This document shows positions 34,465-43,598 of a stretch of DNA of 64,000 nucleotides, in pieces. The DNA lies in assembly GCF_020216025.1 (NCBI RefSeq), contig NZ_JAIWNC010000009.1, positions 62,001 through 126,000 of the forward strand. The letters are read 5' to 3'. This DNA comes from Jidongwangia harbinensis (GTDB lineage: Bacteria > Actinomycetota > Actinomycetes > Mycobacteriales > Micromonosporaceae). Each line of letters begins with the position of its first letter. The first letter of the stretch is position 1. The notes below the pieces were generated by a model. That model was not told the origin of the DNA. It was given only the letters and a program-made list of their open reading frames with translations, and searched no databases. A program made the translations under genes and the position numbers.

Positions 34465-34512
34465 GTCTCCACGGTACAGCGCGAATCTGCAACACTGGCC
34501 GCGGAGGTGACG

Positions 34513-35184
34513 GTGACGGTGGCGGTGTATCCGGCGCAGGACTCGGAACGGCAGCGGATCCGCAGGCGGCTCGTCGACCTGCTGCGGACCTACAGCGTGG
34601 AGGCCCAGCAGGTGGGGCACGCGTTCGCCCAGCGGCACGGCCTGCACCCCACCGACCTGCAGGCGCTCATCGCGGTACTGCACGCCGAGGGCCGCGGCGA
34701 CCCGCTCACGCCCGGACGGCTCGGCGCCGCCATCGGCCTGTCCTCCGGCGCCACCACGGCCGCCGTCGACCGCCTGGAACGTTCCGGGCACCTGCGCCGC
34801 ACCCGGGAGAGCGCCGACCGGCGCGTCGTGCACCTGCGGTACGGCGAACCCGGCCGGGCGCTCGCGCACGAGTTCTTCGGCCCGCTGGGCGCACGCGGCG
34901 ACGCCGTGATGGACCGGTTCACCGACGCCGAACTCGACACCGTGCACCGCTTCCTGCAGGGCATGACGGACGCGCTCACGGCCCACCACCACGAGGTACG
35001 CGCCGGCGCACGTGTGGACGCCGGCCGCGCGGGTAACCGGACAGCCATGACCGATCAACCCACCGCCGAGACCCCGGAACCGGACGAGGCCGAGTCGCCC
35101 GAGCTCCCGGCCGGCGAGGACGTGCGCCCGGGCCCCGAGCAGACCGACGAGCCGAAGGCCGGTGCCACCGAACCCGCCGACTGA
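34513..35184 (+). CDS. MarR-family regulator with acidic C-terminal tail
   Basis: 223 residues if started at GTG 34513, which follows ggaggtga; GTGs at 34507, 34519 and 34525 are alternatives. The MarR winged helix is clear: HAFAQRHGLHPTDLQALIAVLHAE, LTPGRLGAAIGLSSGATTAAVDRLERSGHL and RRTRESADRRVVHLRY for the wing. After ~residue 175 comes a Pro/Glu/Asp-rich tail starting at an internal Met (MTDQPTAETPEPDEAE), longer than in usual MarR proteins (~150-160 residues). That tail might be a separate short reading frame starting at ATG 35047. It probably represses the divergent MmpL gene. Confidence 0.82.
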   Translation: MTVAVYPAQDSERQRIRRRLVDLLRTYSVEAQQVGHAFAQRHGLHPTDLQALIAVLHAEGRGDPLTPGRLGAAIGLSSGATTAAVDRLERSGHLRRTRESADRRVVHLRYGEPGRALAHEFFGPLGARGDAVMDRFTDAELDTVHRFLQGMTDALTAHHHEVRAGARVDAGRAGNRTAMTDQPTAETPEPDEAESPELPAGEDVRPGPEQTDEPKAGATEPAD

Positions 35185-35206
35185 TCCGCACAGGTCCTGA
35201 TCACCC

Positions 35207-35220
35207 GGGACCAAGGTCCT
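35207..35220 (+). promoter_or_regulatory. Candidate DevR/DosR box upstream of a DoxX-like gene
   Basis: GGGACCAAGGTCCT matches 11 of 14 positions of the DosR core, 78 bases before the ATG of the downstream membrane protein. A further half-site, aggtcct, lies at 35192-35198. Confidence 0.6.
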
Positions 35221-35298
35221 GAAGATCACGACAAGCCTTCTTCCCCGCCCGATCGGTCCGTATGAAGGACACGGACACGACGACGGAGAAGGTGAACC

Positions 35299-36333
35299 AT
35301 GCGTACCAGGATGATGCGCGGCGCGGCGGTGCTCGGTGCGGCGGCGGTGGCGCTGCTGGCAACCGCGACCCCGGCCTTGGCCCACGAGAAGTGGTTCGTG
35401 CCGGACCCGGCCGGCTACGCCGCCGACTGGACGTTCCTGGCCCGGCCGGTCACCCTGGCGCTGGTGCTCGCCGTGGTGGTGGCGGCGGTGGTCTGGCGGT
35501 ACGTCGCGGTGCGGCTGCTGCCCACCCCGGAACTGCCCGCCCTGAGCTTCGCCGGCCGCCTGGTGCCGTACGTACCCCGCCTGCTCGCCCTCCACCTCGG
35601 CGTGTCGTTGCTGGCCGCGGCCGTCTCCGGGCACTTCCTCACCCACGACCTCGACGTCGAGCACCTGGCCGGCGGCGGCGCCGTGCTGCTGCTCGAAGGC
35701 GCCCTGGGCGTCTGGTTCATCACCGGCGTCCGGCTGCGCCCGGCGGCCGTCGCGCTGGCCCTGGCCGGTCCGCTGGCGTTGCTGGTCACCGGCCCGGTCG
35801 GCCTGCTGTCCGCGATGGACCTGCTGGGCGTGGCGGTCTTCCTGGCCTTCGTACCGCCGTCGGACGCCCCGTTCGGGCGGGTCGAGCCGGACCCCGCGGT
35901 GCTGCGGCGGGCGCTGCTCGCGCTGCGGCTCGGCGCCGGCGGCGCGCTGATCACCCTGGCGTTCGCGGAGAAGCTGGCCAACCCGGCGCTGGCCCGCGAG
36001 ACGGTCCGGCTGTTCCCGCAGCTCGACGTGTTCGCCCTGGTCGGCATCGACCTGCCGGCCGACCACTTCGTCGCGGTCGCCGGCGCCACCGAGCTGCTCT
36101 TCGGCCTGCTGGTCATCTCCGGTGCGCTGCCCCAGGTCGCGGTGCTCGTGGCGGGCATCCCGTTCAACGCCACGCTGCTGCTGTTCGGCGGCACGGAGCT
36201 GCTCGGTCACCTGCCCGTCTACGGCGTCTTCCTGACCCTGCTGGCGTACGGCTCGAACCGGGAGACCGCGGCACTGGTCCGCTGGCTCCCGCCGGTACGC
36301 CGGCTGCTGCGCCGCCCGGCGCTGGTCGCCTGA
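35299..36333 (+). CDS. DoxX-like multi-TM membrane protein
   Basis: 344 residues; ATG with a ggagaagg stretch upstream. A signal-like N-terminus (VLGAAAVALLATATPALAHEKWF) is followed by about eight hydrophobic helices. The C-terminal half (LRLGAGGALITLAFAEKLANPALARE, ATELLFGLLVISGALPQVAVL) has the DoxX-type pattern of a helix with 'EKL' and a later Gly-rich helix. DoxX proteins are small membrane proteins linked to redox stress and respiration. The DevR-box-like site upstream suggests induction by low oxygen. Confidence 0.7.
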   Translation: MRTRMMRGAAVLGAAAVALLATATPALAHEKWFVPDPAGYAADWTFLARPVTLALVLAVVVAAVVWRYVAVRLLPTPELPALSFAGRLVPYVPRLLALHLGVSLLAAAVSGHFLTHDLDVEHLAGGGAVLLLEGALGVWFITGVRLRPAAVALALAGPLALLVTGPVGLLSAMDLLGVAVFLAFVPPSDAPFGRVEPDPAVLRRALLALRLGAGGALITLAFAEKLANPALARETVRLFPQLDVFALVGIDLPADHFVAVAGATELLFGLLVISGALPQVAVLVAGIPFNATLLLFGGTELLGHLPVYGVFLTLLAYGSNRETAALVRWLPPVRRLLRRPALVA

Positions 36334-36565
36334 CCCCGGCGGCGGCGTGCCCCGGCGCGGCCCGCCGTTAACCTCCCGGGCCGGTCCGCCTCGCGTCGCA
36401 GGTGGTGCCGGGACCGCCGACGCCCGTCCCGGTCCCGGTCATCCGGCGTTCCGATTCCATCGGCGCGAGGTTAAGCGACCGGAGTCGATGTGTTGAGTCG
36501 CCGGTCACCGCGGCGCCGGAAACGCCCGGTCCGCCATTCACACGCGCCGCCCAGGCTGAGCCACC

Positions 36566-38092
36566 ATGACGAGGCTCAATCGACGCACGTTCGTACTCGG
36601 CGGGATGGTCACCGCCGGAGCCGTGGTCCTCCCGTCGACCCGCGCCGCGGCCGCGGCGCCCTATCCGTTCAAACTCGGTGTCGCCTCGGGCGAACCGGCC
36701 GCCGACAGTGTGGTGCTGTGGACCCGGCTGGCGCCCTTCCCGCTCAACGCCGACGGTCTGGGCGGCATGCCGAACGCCGACGTCGCCGTGGATTGGCAGG
36801 TGTCCACGTCGGACCGGTTCGGCACGCTGGTCGCTTCCGGCACCGCGACCGCCCGGTACGCCGACGCCCACACGGTGCACGTGGTGGCCGGCGGGCTGAA
36901 CCCGGACGCCGAGTACTACTACCGTTTCCGGGCGCAGGGGCACCTGTCCGCGGTGGGCCGGACCCGTACCGCCCCGGTCTCCGGCGCCGCCGGCCGGGAC
37001 CTGCGGATGGCGTTCGCCTCCTGCGCACACTACGAGTCCGGCTACTTCACCGCGTACCGGCGGATGGCCGAGGACCGCCCGGATCTGGTCCTGCACCTCG
37101 GCGACTACCTCTACGAGGACGCGGCCACCGCCGGGTCGGTCCGCGAGCACGCCGGCGGCGAGACCGTCTCGCTGGCCGACTACCGGCGCCGGCACGCGCA
37201 GTACAAGGCGGATCCGGACCTGCAGGCGGCGCACGCGGTGGCGCCCTGGCTGGTGGTGCCGGACGACCACGAGGTGGAGAACAACTACGCCGGCACGCTG
37301 CGGTCCGGCAACAGCCCGTCGCTGACCGCCGCCCAGTGGACCGCCCGCCGCACCGCCGCCTACCGCGCCTACTACGAGCACATGCCGCTGCGCCCGGCCG
37401 CCGCACCGTCCGGCGGCCGTCTCGGCCTGTACCGGCGGGTCCGCTGGGGACAGCTCGCCACGTTCCACATGCTCGACACCCGGCAGTTCCGCGACGACCA
37501 GGCCTGCGGCGACGGCTGGCAGGTCTGTGCCGCCGCGGACGCCGCCAACCGCACCCTGACCGGCGCGGCGCAGGAGGCGTGGCTGCTGGACGGGCTGGCG
37601 CAGCGCGCCGCCACCTGGGACGTGCTGGGCCAGCAGGTGTTCTTCGCCCGCCAGCTGAACAGCGCCGGGGCGGCCAACATGGACGCCTGGGACGGCTACC
37701 GCGCGGCCCGGTCCCGGATCCAGCAGGGGTGGCGCGACCGCGGGGTGCGCAATCCGCTGGTGCTGACCGGTGACGTGCACCAGGGCTGGGCGAACGATCT
37801 CAAGGCCGACTACGCCAACCCGAACTCCGCCACCGTCGGCACCGAACTGGTCTGCACCTCGATCGCCTCCGGCGGCGACGGGTCGGCGACCACCACGGTC
37901 CCGAACCGGGCCACCAACCCGCACTCGCGGTTCTACTCGGAGCGGCGCGGTTACACGCTCACCACGTTCAGCCGGACCCAGGTACGCGCCGACTTCCGGG
38001 TCGTGCCGTACGTCCGGGAGCACGGCGCGGCGGTCTCCACGGCCGCGTCGTTCGTCATCCTCGACGGCCGCCCCGGCGTCCAGACCAGCTAG
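36566..38092 (+). CDS. phoD: Secreted PhoD-type alkaline phosphatase / phosphodiesterase
   Basis: 508 residues. The N-terminus is a Tat signal (NRRTFVLGGMVTAGAVVLPS), as expected for PhoD, which is exported folded. An N-terminal beta-sandwich (PFKLGVASGEPAADSVVLWTRLAP) is followed by the metal-binding core: RMAFASCAHYESGYF, DLVLHLGDYLYED, VVPDDHEVENNY, and LVLTGDVHQGWANDLK near the C-terminus. It releases phosphate from monoesters or diesters outside the cell and normally responds to phosphate limitation. I could not identify a Pho box with confidence. The next gene starts 8 bases after its stop. Confidence 0.93.
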   Translation: MTRLNRRTFVLGGMVTAGAVVLPSTRAAAAAPYPFKLGVASGEPAADSVVLWTRLAPFPLNADGLGGMPNADVAVDWQVSTSDRFGTLVASGTATARYADAHTVHVVAGGLNPDAEYYYRFRAQGHLSAVGRTRTAPVSGAAGRDLRMAFASCAHYESGYFTAYRRMAEDRPDLVLHLGDYLYEDAATAGSVREHAGGETVSLADYRRRHAQYKADPDLQAAHAVAPWLVVPDDHEVENNYAGTLRSGNSPSLTAAQWTARRTAAYRAYYEHMPLRPAAAPSGGRLGLYRRVRWGQLATFHMLDTRQFRDDQACGDGWQVCAAADAANRTLTGAAQEAWLLDGLAQRAATWDVLGQQVFFARQLNSAGAANMDAWDGYRAARSRIQQGWRDRGVRNPLVLTGDVHQGWANDLKADYANPNSATVGTELVCTSIASGGDGSATTTVPNRATNPHSRFYSERRGYTLTTFSRTQVRADFRVVPYVREHGAAVSTAASFVILDGRPGVQTS

Positions 38093-38100
38093 GAGCGACC

Positions 38101-39354
38101 ATGTCAGCCGGAACGTCGATGATCACCGCGGTCGCCCTGGCCGCGACCCCGGTCACCTGGGTCACCGCGAACAGCGTCGCCACCGGCGACCAGGACGGTC
38201 CCGCCGTCGCCGCCAACCGCACCGGGCACGTCGCCGTGGTGTGGCAGGACGACCGGGACGGCACCGCACCGGGCGACGACACCCATTCGGAGATCTATCT
38301 GCGGCTGTTCCGCAACGGCGCGCCGGTGCACGAGCGGAAGCTGTCCGCGGGCGGCACCGGCGGCGCGAAGTGGCGGCACGTCACCCCGGACGTCGGACTG
38401 GACGACCGGGGCAACGCGGTGGTGGTGTGGGCCGACGACCCGGACGGCAACGGCGTCTTCAACGTGCCGTACCGGGTGGTGTCGCCGACCGGCGCCGTGC
38501 TCGCCTCCGGGCGGGCGAACGCGGACAGCGCGGGCAACCAGATCCGGCCCCGGGTCGCGGTCGACCCCGACGGCACCCCGGGCGACGCCGCCGCGGTCGC
38601 CTTCACGGTGGTCTGGGAAGACGTCCAGGGCACCGCGCTGCGGGTCAGGGCCGCCGGGTGGACCGGTGCCACCCGCAAGGTGTACGAGGTGACGGCGAGC
38701 CAGACGACCGGCGCGCATCAGCGTCCCGACGTCGGTGTCTCGGCCGCCGGTGACGCCACCGTGGTCTGGGAGGAGGACGCCGGCGGCGACGGTTCCGACG
38801 ACATCGGCCTCACCCGGCTGGCCCGCGCGAACGGCGCGGTGACGCTGAGCCGCCGGACCGGCAACGCCATCGCCGGCGGTACGCAGGGACGCCCGGCCGT
38901 CGCGGTCAACGTCGCCGGGGACGCCGTGCTGGCCTGGGAGTCCGGCCACCCCGGCGGCGCCGGGGTGTGGGCCCGGTCGTTCACCGCCGCCGGTACGGCC
39001 CGGCACGCCGAGGTGCCGGTCTCCACCGGCGCCGGGGCGCGGCAGCCGTCGGCCGGCCTGGACGACCAGGGCGAGGCGGTGGTCGGCTGGACCGTCGCCG
39101 GGGCGGACGGGTGGGTCCGCGGCCTGAACCCGGACGGCAGTGGCACCGGGCGGCTGCCCGCGCAGCTGACCGCCCGCAACGCCGCCGGCCGCCAGGACGA
39201 GCTGGTGGTCGCGGTGTCGCCGTGGGGCGAGATCGCGGTCGGCTACACCGACGACGCCGACGGCAACCTGATGGACCAGGTGGTGCTCGGTGTGGGCGCC
39301 ACCAACGACGCGGCCACCGGTACCGCCCTGACCGACCCCGCGCTGCTGGTCTGA
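38101..39354 (+). CDS. Secreted beta-repeat (propeller-like) protein, unknown function
   Basis: 417 residues, ATG with aggag five bases upstream, 8 bases after phoD, so co-transcribed. A short hydrophobic start (MITAVALAATPV) may be a signal. The body consists of ~45-residue repeats ending in VVWQDDRDG, VVVWADDPDGNG, TVVWEDVQG, TVVWEEDAGG, VLAWESG and VVGWTVAG. Asp-rich loops after each VxW strand look calcium-binding. The pattern suggests a beta-propeller of six or seven blades. Coupling with PhoD hints at a surface or phosphate-related role, but function is unknown. Confidence 0.75.
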   Translation: MSAGTSMITAVALAATPVTWVTANSVATGDQDGPAVAANRTGHVAVVWQDDRDGTAPGDDTHSEIYLRLFRNGAPVHERKLSAGGTGGAKWRHVTPDVGLDDRGNAVVVWADDPDGNGVFNVPYRVVSPTGAVLASGRANADSAGNQIRPRVAVDPDGTPGDAAAVAFTVVWEDVQGTALRVRAAGWTGATRKVYEVTASQTTGAHQRPDVGVSAAGDATVVWEEDAGGDGSDDIGLTRLARANGAVTLSRRTGNAIAGGTQGRPAVAVNVAGDAVLAWESGHPGGAGVWARSFTAAGTARHAEVPVSTGAGARQPSAGLDDQGEAVVGWTVAGADGWVRGLNPDGSGTGRLPAQLTARNAAGRQDELVVAVSPWGEIAVGYTDDADGNLMDQVVLGVGATNDAATGTALTDPALLV

Positions 39355-39361
39355 GGACCGG

Positions 39362-40243
39362 TCAGCGGACCGGGCCGATCGCGGCCGGCCCGGCGGTGAG
39401 CTGGAACTCCCGCCGGGCCTCCGCCACGGTGACCAGGGCCCGCACCAGCGGCAGGGCCCGTTCCGCGGCCTCCCGGCCGGCCTGGATGAACTCGGCGATC
39501 CGGGACAGCTCCCAGAACGCGTACGCGTCCACCTCGGGCGACAGCACCAGGTCCGCGTCGCGTTCCAGCCGGTCGATGCCGCCGGGCTGCAACGTGCCGG
39601 TGGCCACCAGGATCTGCAGCAGGGTCCGGGGACGCCGCCGCGGCAGCGGGCCGGAAACGTCCACCGCCACCACGATGTCGGCGCCCAGTTCGCGCGCCAG
39701 CCCGGCCGGCACCATGTCCGCCAGGCCGCCGTCCACCAGCACCATCCCGTCCCGGTCGACCGGCGGGAACACTCCCGGGATCGCGGAGCTGGCCAGCACG
39801 GCGGTGGACACCGGCCCGTCCCGGAGCACGACCCGGCGCCCGGTGGTCAGGTCGCAGGCGATCGCGGCGAACGCCAGGTTCAGCGCGTCGAACCTCCGGG
39901 CGTCCAGCGCGTCGTCCAGGAACCGGGCCAGCCGGGCGGTGTCGAACAGCGCGCGCCGGCTCATCGCCGGGCGGACCAGCTTCTTCCAGTGCAGCGACGC
40001 CGCCAGCGCGGTGATGTCGGTGGTACTCATCCCGGCCGCGTAGAGCGCGCCGACCAGGGCCCCGGCGCTGGAGCCGGTGACCACCGCGGGCACGATGCCG
40101 GCCCGGTGGAAGACGTCCAGCACGCCGATGTGCGCGGCGCCCCGGACGGCGCCGCCGCCCAGTGCCAGGCCGATCCGGATCGGTGCGGCGGGCGGTGGCG
40201 CGGCCCGGTGCGGGCCGGTGTCCGGCTGCGATGTCGGTTCCAT
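39362..40243 (-). CDS. Patatin-like phospholipase (RssA-type)
   Basis: 293 residues, ATG with acggagg upstream. IGLALGGGAVRGAAHIGVLDVF supplies the oxyanion Gly-rich loop, VVTGSSAGALVGALYAAG the nucleophile (Ser59 in GSSAG), and MVLVDGGLADMVP the Asp of the Ser-Asp dyad. There is no signal peptide, so it is cytoplasmic. Members hydrolyse acyl esters of phospholipids or small acyl compounds. It stands alone between convergent and divergent neighbours. Confidence 0.9.
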   Translation of the reverse strand: MEPTSQPDTGPHRAAPPPAAPIRIGLALGGGAVRGAAHIGVLDVFHRAGIVPAVVTGSSAGALVGALYAAGMSTTDITALAASLHWKKLVRPAMSRRALFDTARLARFLDDALDARRFDALNLAFAAIACDLTTGRRVVLRDGPVSTAVLASSAIPGVFPPVDRDGMVLVDGGLADMVPAGLARELGADIVVAVDVSGPLPRRRPRTLLQILVATGTLQPGGIDRLERDADLVLSPEVDAYAFWELSRIAEFIQAGREAAERALPLVRALVTVAEARREFQLTAGPAAIGPVR

Positions 40244-40384
40244 CCGGACAGCCTCCGTCGGCGCGGTCCCCGGCCACAAGCCGACCCGGTGGCACGGTCG
40301 CGGTGAACCGAAACCGCTGACCCGCTGTGAACTCTCGAAAGCACCGCGTAAACAGCGGCAGCGCCGACGACAGTGGGGACCGAC

Positions 40385-41590
40385 ATGACGAGCATGCTGG
40401 AGCAGCGCACGACCGGCACCGCCAAGCCGCCGTCCTGGTGGGAGCGGCAGGGTGACCTGATCATGCGGCGGCCGTTCAACGAGTGGACGTTCACGCACAT
40501 GAACTGGCTGATGCCGGCCGAGCGGGTGGCCCGGGGCGGCGGGTACCGGCCGTTGCCGGCCGACCCGCGGGCGCTGGACCTGACGTACCGGGTGGACGGC
40601 CGCGAGTACACCGTGGCCGACCTGCACCGGCGCACCTTCACCACCGCGTTCGTGGTGCTGCACCGCGGGGCGGTGGTGCACGAGTCGTACCCGGGCGCCT
40701 GCGCCGGGCCGCGGTCCCGGATGCAGTTGTTCTCGGTCTCCAAGTCGGTGACCTCGATGCTGTTCGGCATCGCCCTGGCCGAGGGCGCGATCGGCGACGT
40801 CGGGGACCGGGTGACCGACTACCGGCCGGACTTCCGGGGCACCGCGTACCACGACACCACGCTCGCCGAACTGCTCGACATGACCAGCGGCGTGGGCGAC
40901 CTCGAGGTGTGGGACACACCGGACAGCGGCATCAAGCGGTTCGAGCGGGCCGTCCTGGGCGGCGGGGACGTCGCCGCCGTGGTCCGCGCCGCGCCGCGCA
41001 CCGCGCCGGCCGGGGAACGCTTCAACTACTCCACCTTCGACGCCCAGATCCTCGGCTGGGTGATCGAGGCGGCGACCGGTAAGACCCTGGCCCGGTACGC
41101 CGCCGAGCGCCTGTGGAGCCGGATCGGCGCGGACCACGACGCGTACTACTGGCTGACCCGGGCCCGGCCGCGCACCGCGCTGGGCGCCGGTTCGTTCAAC
41201 GCGACCGCCCGGGACCTGGCCCGGCTCGGCCTGCTGATGGCCCGGGACGGGGTGGTCGCGGACCGCCAGGTGGTACCGCGCGACTGGGTCCGGCGCAGCC
41301 GCGGCAGCGACCTGCCGCAGCTGCGGGTCGGTGCGCTCGGGCCGAGCGGATACCCGCACTACGGGTACGCGAACCAGTGGTGGACGCTGGGCGACGGTGC
41401 CTTCACCGGGGTCGGGGTGCACGGGCAGTACCTGTTTGTCGATCCGGCCGCCGACGTGGTGATCGTCAAGTGCAGTGCCTGGCCCACCCAGGACGACGAG
41501 GCACGCGACACCGAGACCGTCACCGCACTGCGCCGGATCGCCGATCACCTCGCCGGCCGGAACGCGCCGGCCCGGACGACTACCATGTGA
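40385..41590 (+). CDS. Serine hydrolase of the beta-lactamase / 6-aminohexanoate-dimer-hydrolase family
   Basis: 401 residues from ATG 40385, preceded by gtgggga. The nucleophile is in LFSVSKSVTSM (SxxK). The second catalytic Tyr lies in RFNYSTFDAQILGW and the third motif is GVGVHGQYLFVDP. The N-terminal ~60 residues (FNEWTFTHMNWLMPAERVARGG) and the Tyr-Ser motif are like NylB-type hydrolases rather than true class C beta-lactamases. No signal peptide is visible, so it is probably a cytoplasmic esterase or amidase. Substrate unknown. Confidence 0.85.
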   Translation: MTSMLEQRTTGTAKPPSWWERQGDLIMRRPFNEWTFTHMNWLMPAERVARGGGYRPLPADPRALDLTYRVDGREYTVADLHRRTFTTAFVVLHRGAVVHESYPGACAGPRSRMQLFSVSKSVTSMLFGIALAEGAIGDVGDRVTDYRPDFRGTAYHDTTLAELLDMTSGVGDLEVWDTPDSGIKRFERAVLGGGDVAAVVRAAPRTAPAGERFNYSTFDAQILGWVIEAATGKTLARYAAERLWSRIGADHDAYYWLTRARPRTALGAGSFNATARDLARLGLLMARDGVVADRQVVPRDWVRRSRGSDLPQLRVGALGPSGYPHYGYANQWWTLGDGAFTGVGVHGQYLFVDPAADVVIVKCSAWPTQDDEARDTETVTALRRIADHLAGRNAPARTTTM

Positions 41591-41728
41591 GCAGCGGGCA
41601 ACGCCGGAAAATCCTCTCGATCAGGCCGGATATCCGCAGACCGCGGGGAACCGGGCACCGAATTGCCTATGCTCGGGGTGAACCGGTACGACCGCCGGTG
41701 AAACGGGGGCGCAGGGAGTGACGCGCGT

Positions 41729-43591
41729 ATGACGGATCGTACGTTTGCGATCCTCTCGCCGTTCGTCGGCGGTGACTACTACGGCGCCATCGTCGCCGGG
41801 GTCAACGCCGCCGCGACGGTGCGAGGTGACGCCGTCATGGCGTTGCAGACGCTCGACCCGGGTTCGTACAGCGCGGACATCAGCGGTCTGCCCGACTTCC
41901 GCCGGCCGGTGTCGTGGTCCCGGGTGGCCGGACTGATCCTGCTGCCCGGCGCCGTGCACGGCGACTACGCCCGCGCGGCGCGCCGGGCCGGCAAGCCGGT
42001 GGTGCTGGTCGGGCACGAGGTGGTCGGCGGGGACTGCTCGTCGGTGCTGGTGGACAACCGGGCCGGGGTCCGCGAGGCGGTGGCGCACCTGGTCGCGCAC
42101 GGCCACCGGCAGATCGCGTTCGGCGGCAACCTCACCCACTTCGATCTGCGGGAGCGGCACGAGGGCTATCGGGAGGGCCTGTTCGCGCACGGCATCACGC
42201 CCCGGCCCGACCTGCTCTTCGACCTGGCGGACAACCACGAGAGCGGCGGCGAGGTGGTCGCCGACGCCCTGATCCGGGCCGGCATGCCGGCCACGGCGGT
42301 GGTACTCGGCACGGACCGCAACGCCATCGGCCTGATCCGGCGGCTCGGCGCGGCCGGCTTCGAGCTGCCCCGGGAACTCGCCGTGGTCGGCTTCGACGAC
42401 ATCGCCGACGGGATGTACCACCACCCCAGCCTGTCCACCGTCCGCCAGCCGCTGGACCAGGTCGGCGCGGCCGCCCACGCGCTGGTCCGCGCGCTGGCCG
42501 AGGATCCGGGCATGGCGCAGCGGACCCAGCACGTGCCGGCCCTCTTCATGCAGCGCGACTCGTGCGGCTGCCCGGGCGGGGCTCTGCCGGTGTCCGAGGC
42601 GCAGACCCGCGCCCTCTTCTCCGACGTGCAGTACCTGCAGACGACGCTGAACATCCAGTACGAGCTGAGCATCGAGCTGCTCGGATCGCACGAGCGGGAG
42701 CCCCGGGCGCTGGCCTGGCTGGGCAGCACTCCGGCGGTGGGCGGCTGCCTGGGGCTGTGGCCGCCGGACGCCGACCCCGCCGACCCGGACCCGGTGCTGG
42801 ACATCGTGGGCGAGTTCCGCACCGGTGGCGAACCGCCGGAGGCCATCGGAATGTCCGTGCCGGTCAGCGAGTTCCCGCCGCCCGGTCTGTCCGAACTGGC
42901 CGACGGCTCGGCCGGCGACATCGTGTTCGTGGTGCCGGTGAAGAGCGCGGCCCGGGACTGGGGCGTGCTGGCCGCGGTCGGCCGGATCCAGGCGAGTACG
43001 CCACCGGGCCGCGAGATGATGAACCACTCCGGTGCCCTGCTGGCCGCCGCGCTGGACCACGACGCCATGGTGCAGGCCCTGCGGGAGAAGGAGGAGGGGC
43101 TGCGCAACGCCGCCCTGCACGACCACCTCACCGGCCTCCCGAACCGGGTCCTGCTGGCCGACCGGCTGCGGCAGGCCGGCCTGCGCGCCGCGCGGCAGCC
43201 CGATCACCGGTTCGCCGTGCTGCTGCTCGACCTCGACGGGTTCAAGGCGGTCAACGACTCCCTCGGCCACGCCGCGGGCGACCAGTTGCTGGTGGAGGTG
43301 GCCGGCCGCTTGACCGGGCTGCTGCGCGAGTCGGACACGGTGGCCCGGCTCGGCGGCGACGAATTCGTGGTGCTGCTCGACGGCGTCAAGGTGCCGGAGG
43401 GGCCGCTGCGGGTCTGCAAGACCATCCAGGCCGCTCTGGTCGAGCCGTTCCTGATCGACGGCCGCGAGGTCGAGGTGGGGGTGAGCATCGGCATCGCGTC
43501 GTCGTCCGCCGGCGCCTCCGACCCCGACCACCTGCTGCGCGAGGCGGACGCCGCGATGTACCGGGTGAAGTCCTCGGTCCGCCGCCGCTGA
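41729..43591 (+). CDS. LacI-type sugar-sensor / GGDEF diguanylate cyclase
   Basis: 620 residues. Residues 5-280 form a periplasmic-binding-protein-like sensor as in LacI/GalR regulators (FVGGDYYGAIVAGVNAAA, VVLVGHEVVGGDCSSVLVDN, VVGFDDIADGMYHHPSLSTVRQPLDQVG) but without the HTH. Residues ~290-440 are a linker domain with a Cys pair (DSCGCPGG). Residues ~460-620 are a GGDEF domain (HDHLTGLPNRVLLADRL, RLGGDEFVVLLDG with GGDEF at ~542-546). No signal peptide or membrane helix is seen, so an intracellular ligand would control c-di-GMP synthesis. The 138-bp region upstream contains TATGCT near 41668 as a possible -10. Confidence 0.88.
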   Translation: MTDRTFAILSPFVGGDYYGAIVAGVNAAATVRGDAVMALQTLDPGSYSADISGLPDFRRPVSWSRVAGLILLPGAVHGDYARAARRAGKPVVLVGHEVVGGDCSSVLVDNRAGVREAVAHLVAHGHRQIAFGGNLTHFDLRERHEGYREGLFAHGITPRPDLLFDLADNHESGGEVVADALIRAGMPATAVVLGTDRNAIGLIRRLGAAGFELPRELAVVGFDDIADGMYHHPSLSTVRQPLDQVGAAAHALVRALAEDPGMAQRTQHVPALFMQRDSCGCPGGALPVSEAQTRALFSDVQYLQTTLNIQYELSIELLGSHEREPRALAWLGSTPAVGGCLGLWPPDADPADPDPVLDIVGEFRTGGEPPEAIGMSVPVSEFPPPGLSELADGSAGDIVFVVPVKSAARDWGVLAAVGRIQASTPPGREMMNHSGALLAAALDHDAMVQALREKEEGLRNAALHDHLTGLPNRVLLADRLRQAGLRAARQPDHRFAVLLLDLDGFKAVNDSLGHAAGDQLLVEVAGRLTGLLRESDTVARLGGDEFVVLLDGVKVPEGPLRVCKTIQAALVEPFLIDGREVEVGVSIGIASSSAGASDPDHLLREADAAMYRVKSSVRRR

Positions 43592-43598
43592 CCGGGAC

